A stretch of 5,660 nt of DNA from Lachnospiraceae bacterium UBA3774. Lineage in GTDB: Bacteria > Bacillota > Clostridia > Lachnospirales > Lachnospiraceae. A program made the translations under genes and the position numbers. Position 1 is the first letter of the stretch; every line of letters begins with the position of its first letter. Below, in pieces: positions 5,366 through 5,660 of the stretch. Below the pieces are notes generated by a model that did not search any database, had not been told where the DNA came from, and worked only from the letters and a program-made list of their open reading frames with translations. The DNA is taken from positions 1 through 5,660 of the forward strand of contig DFFO01000014.1 of NCBI GenBank assembly GCA_002369255.1, given 5' to 3'.

Positions 5366-5660
5366 ATGCCTGACCGAATTACAATACAGAAGATAGCGGA
5401 ATTAACCGAAAAGATCGGGAAACTCCCCAAGGGCTACATCTCCAAAAAGACCGTGAACGGCAACGTTTATTTTTATCATCAGTGGTCTGAGGGCGGAGTA
5501 AAGAAAAGCAAATATCTCCGCGACGAGGATATTGCCACTCTCACCGAACAGATTGAACTGAGAAAAAAATTTCAAAAGGAACTGGCTGAAATTAAGGCTG
5601 GCAACGTTGCCGCGCCCGAAACTCAGAACGGTTTTTTGAAGTGTACCCTGATGCATAAAC
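5366..5660 (+). CDS. Partial protein with a basic, aromatic N-terminal module; possibly HipA-like
   Basis: The frame is open from ATG 5366 to the window edge (98 codons, no stop). The start is secure: AAAGGGGG lies 7 nt upstream, behind a strong promoter. Residues 1-17 form a charged helix, residues 18-50 (KLPKGYISKKTVNG, then VYFYHQW, GGVKKSKYLRDED) a short beta-rich, Lys/Tyr-rich module, and residues 50-77 a long charged helix (TLTEQIELRKKFQKELAEIK) that could be a coiled coil. I recall this module at the N-terminus of several accessory proteins of Clostridia, including ATPases and HipA-like kinases. The last visible residues (FLKCTLMHK) resemble the opening of a HipA-like protein, which would be a toxin-type Ser/Thr kinase. 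That reading is from memory and weak; the catalytic part is outside the window. Confidence 0.75.
   Translation, partial: MPDRITIQKIAELTEKIGKLPKGYISKKTVNGNVYFYHQWSEGGVKKSKYLRDEDIATLTEQIELRKKFQKELAEIKAGNVAAPETQNGFLKCTLMHK

Noticed and set aside
5402..5656. 84-codon minus-strand open frame at the right end
   Set aside because: The plus strand there has a strong promoter, ribosome site and an open frame to the edge with a plausible protein; the minus frame lacks these.
1..5660. CRISPR array, insertion sequence or prophage
   Set aside because: No regularly spaced repeats, transposase or integrase motifs, terminal inverted repeats or phage structural genes were seen on either strand.

Overview
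This window looks like a chromosomal segment of a Gram-positive Clostridia-type bacterium (Bacillota), perhaps a gut Lachnospiraceae, Oscillospiraceae or Christensenellaceae relative. The reasons are medium G+C by eye, consensus sigma-A-type promoters, strong purine-rich ribosome binding sites and the protein families present. Species-level placement cannot be made from the sequence.

Layout from left to right. (1) Positions 1-42 hold the 5' part of a tRNA-Val(UAC) gene on the minus strand, cut by the window edge, with a textbook promoter at 72-101. (2) A minus-strand gene at 113-1720 encodes an unusual membrane protein: an RsbW/histidine-kinase-type ATPase-like (GHKL) domain fused to a glutamate/dicarboxylate transporter (DAACS) fold whose usual substrate and sodium-binding motifs are replaced. 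(3) A short divergent intergenic region (1721-1857) carries opposing promoters wrapped around a perfect 7-bp-arm dyad at 1801-1822, probably a shared operator. (4) A plus-strand gene at 1858-3588 encodes a complete MsbA-type ABC exporter half-transporter with all ATPase motifs intact. (5) It converges on a minus-strand MFS efflux-type permease at 3597-4874, with a small hairpin at the junction. (6) The roughly 490-bp region 4875-5365 is not empty. It holds the MFS promoter, an intrinsic terminator, a decayed Fic-family (AMP-transferase fold) gene on the minus strand, and a strong plus-strand promoter. (7) A plus-strand gene starts at 5366 and runs off the window. Its N-terminus is a small basic/aromatic module, and its last visible residues hint at a HipA-like kinase, but this is tentative.

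How the genes fit together. Three different membrane transporters lie side by side. The fusion transporter and the ABC exporter are divergently transcribed from one control region and so are probably co-regulated by a ligand-sensing regulator encoded elsewhere. The right end looks like accessory DNA: a toxin-like Fic gene has been inactivated by what appears to be a deletion between short repeats, leaving its terminator behind, next to a second possible toxin/kinase-type gene. The best candidates for something undescribed are the GHKL-DAACS fusion with its missing transport residues, and the dyad it shares with the ABC exporter.
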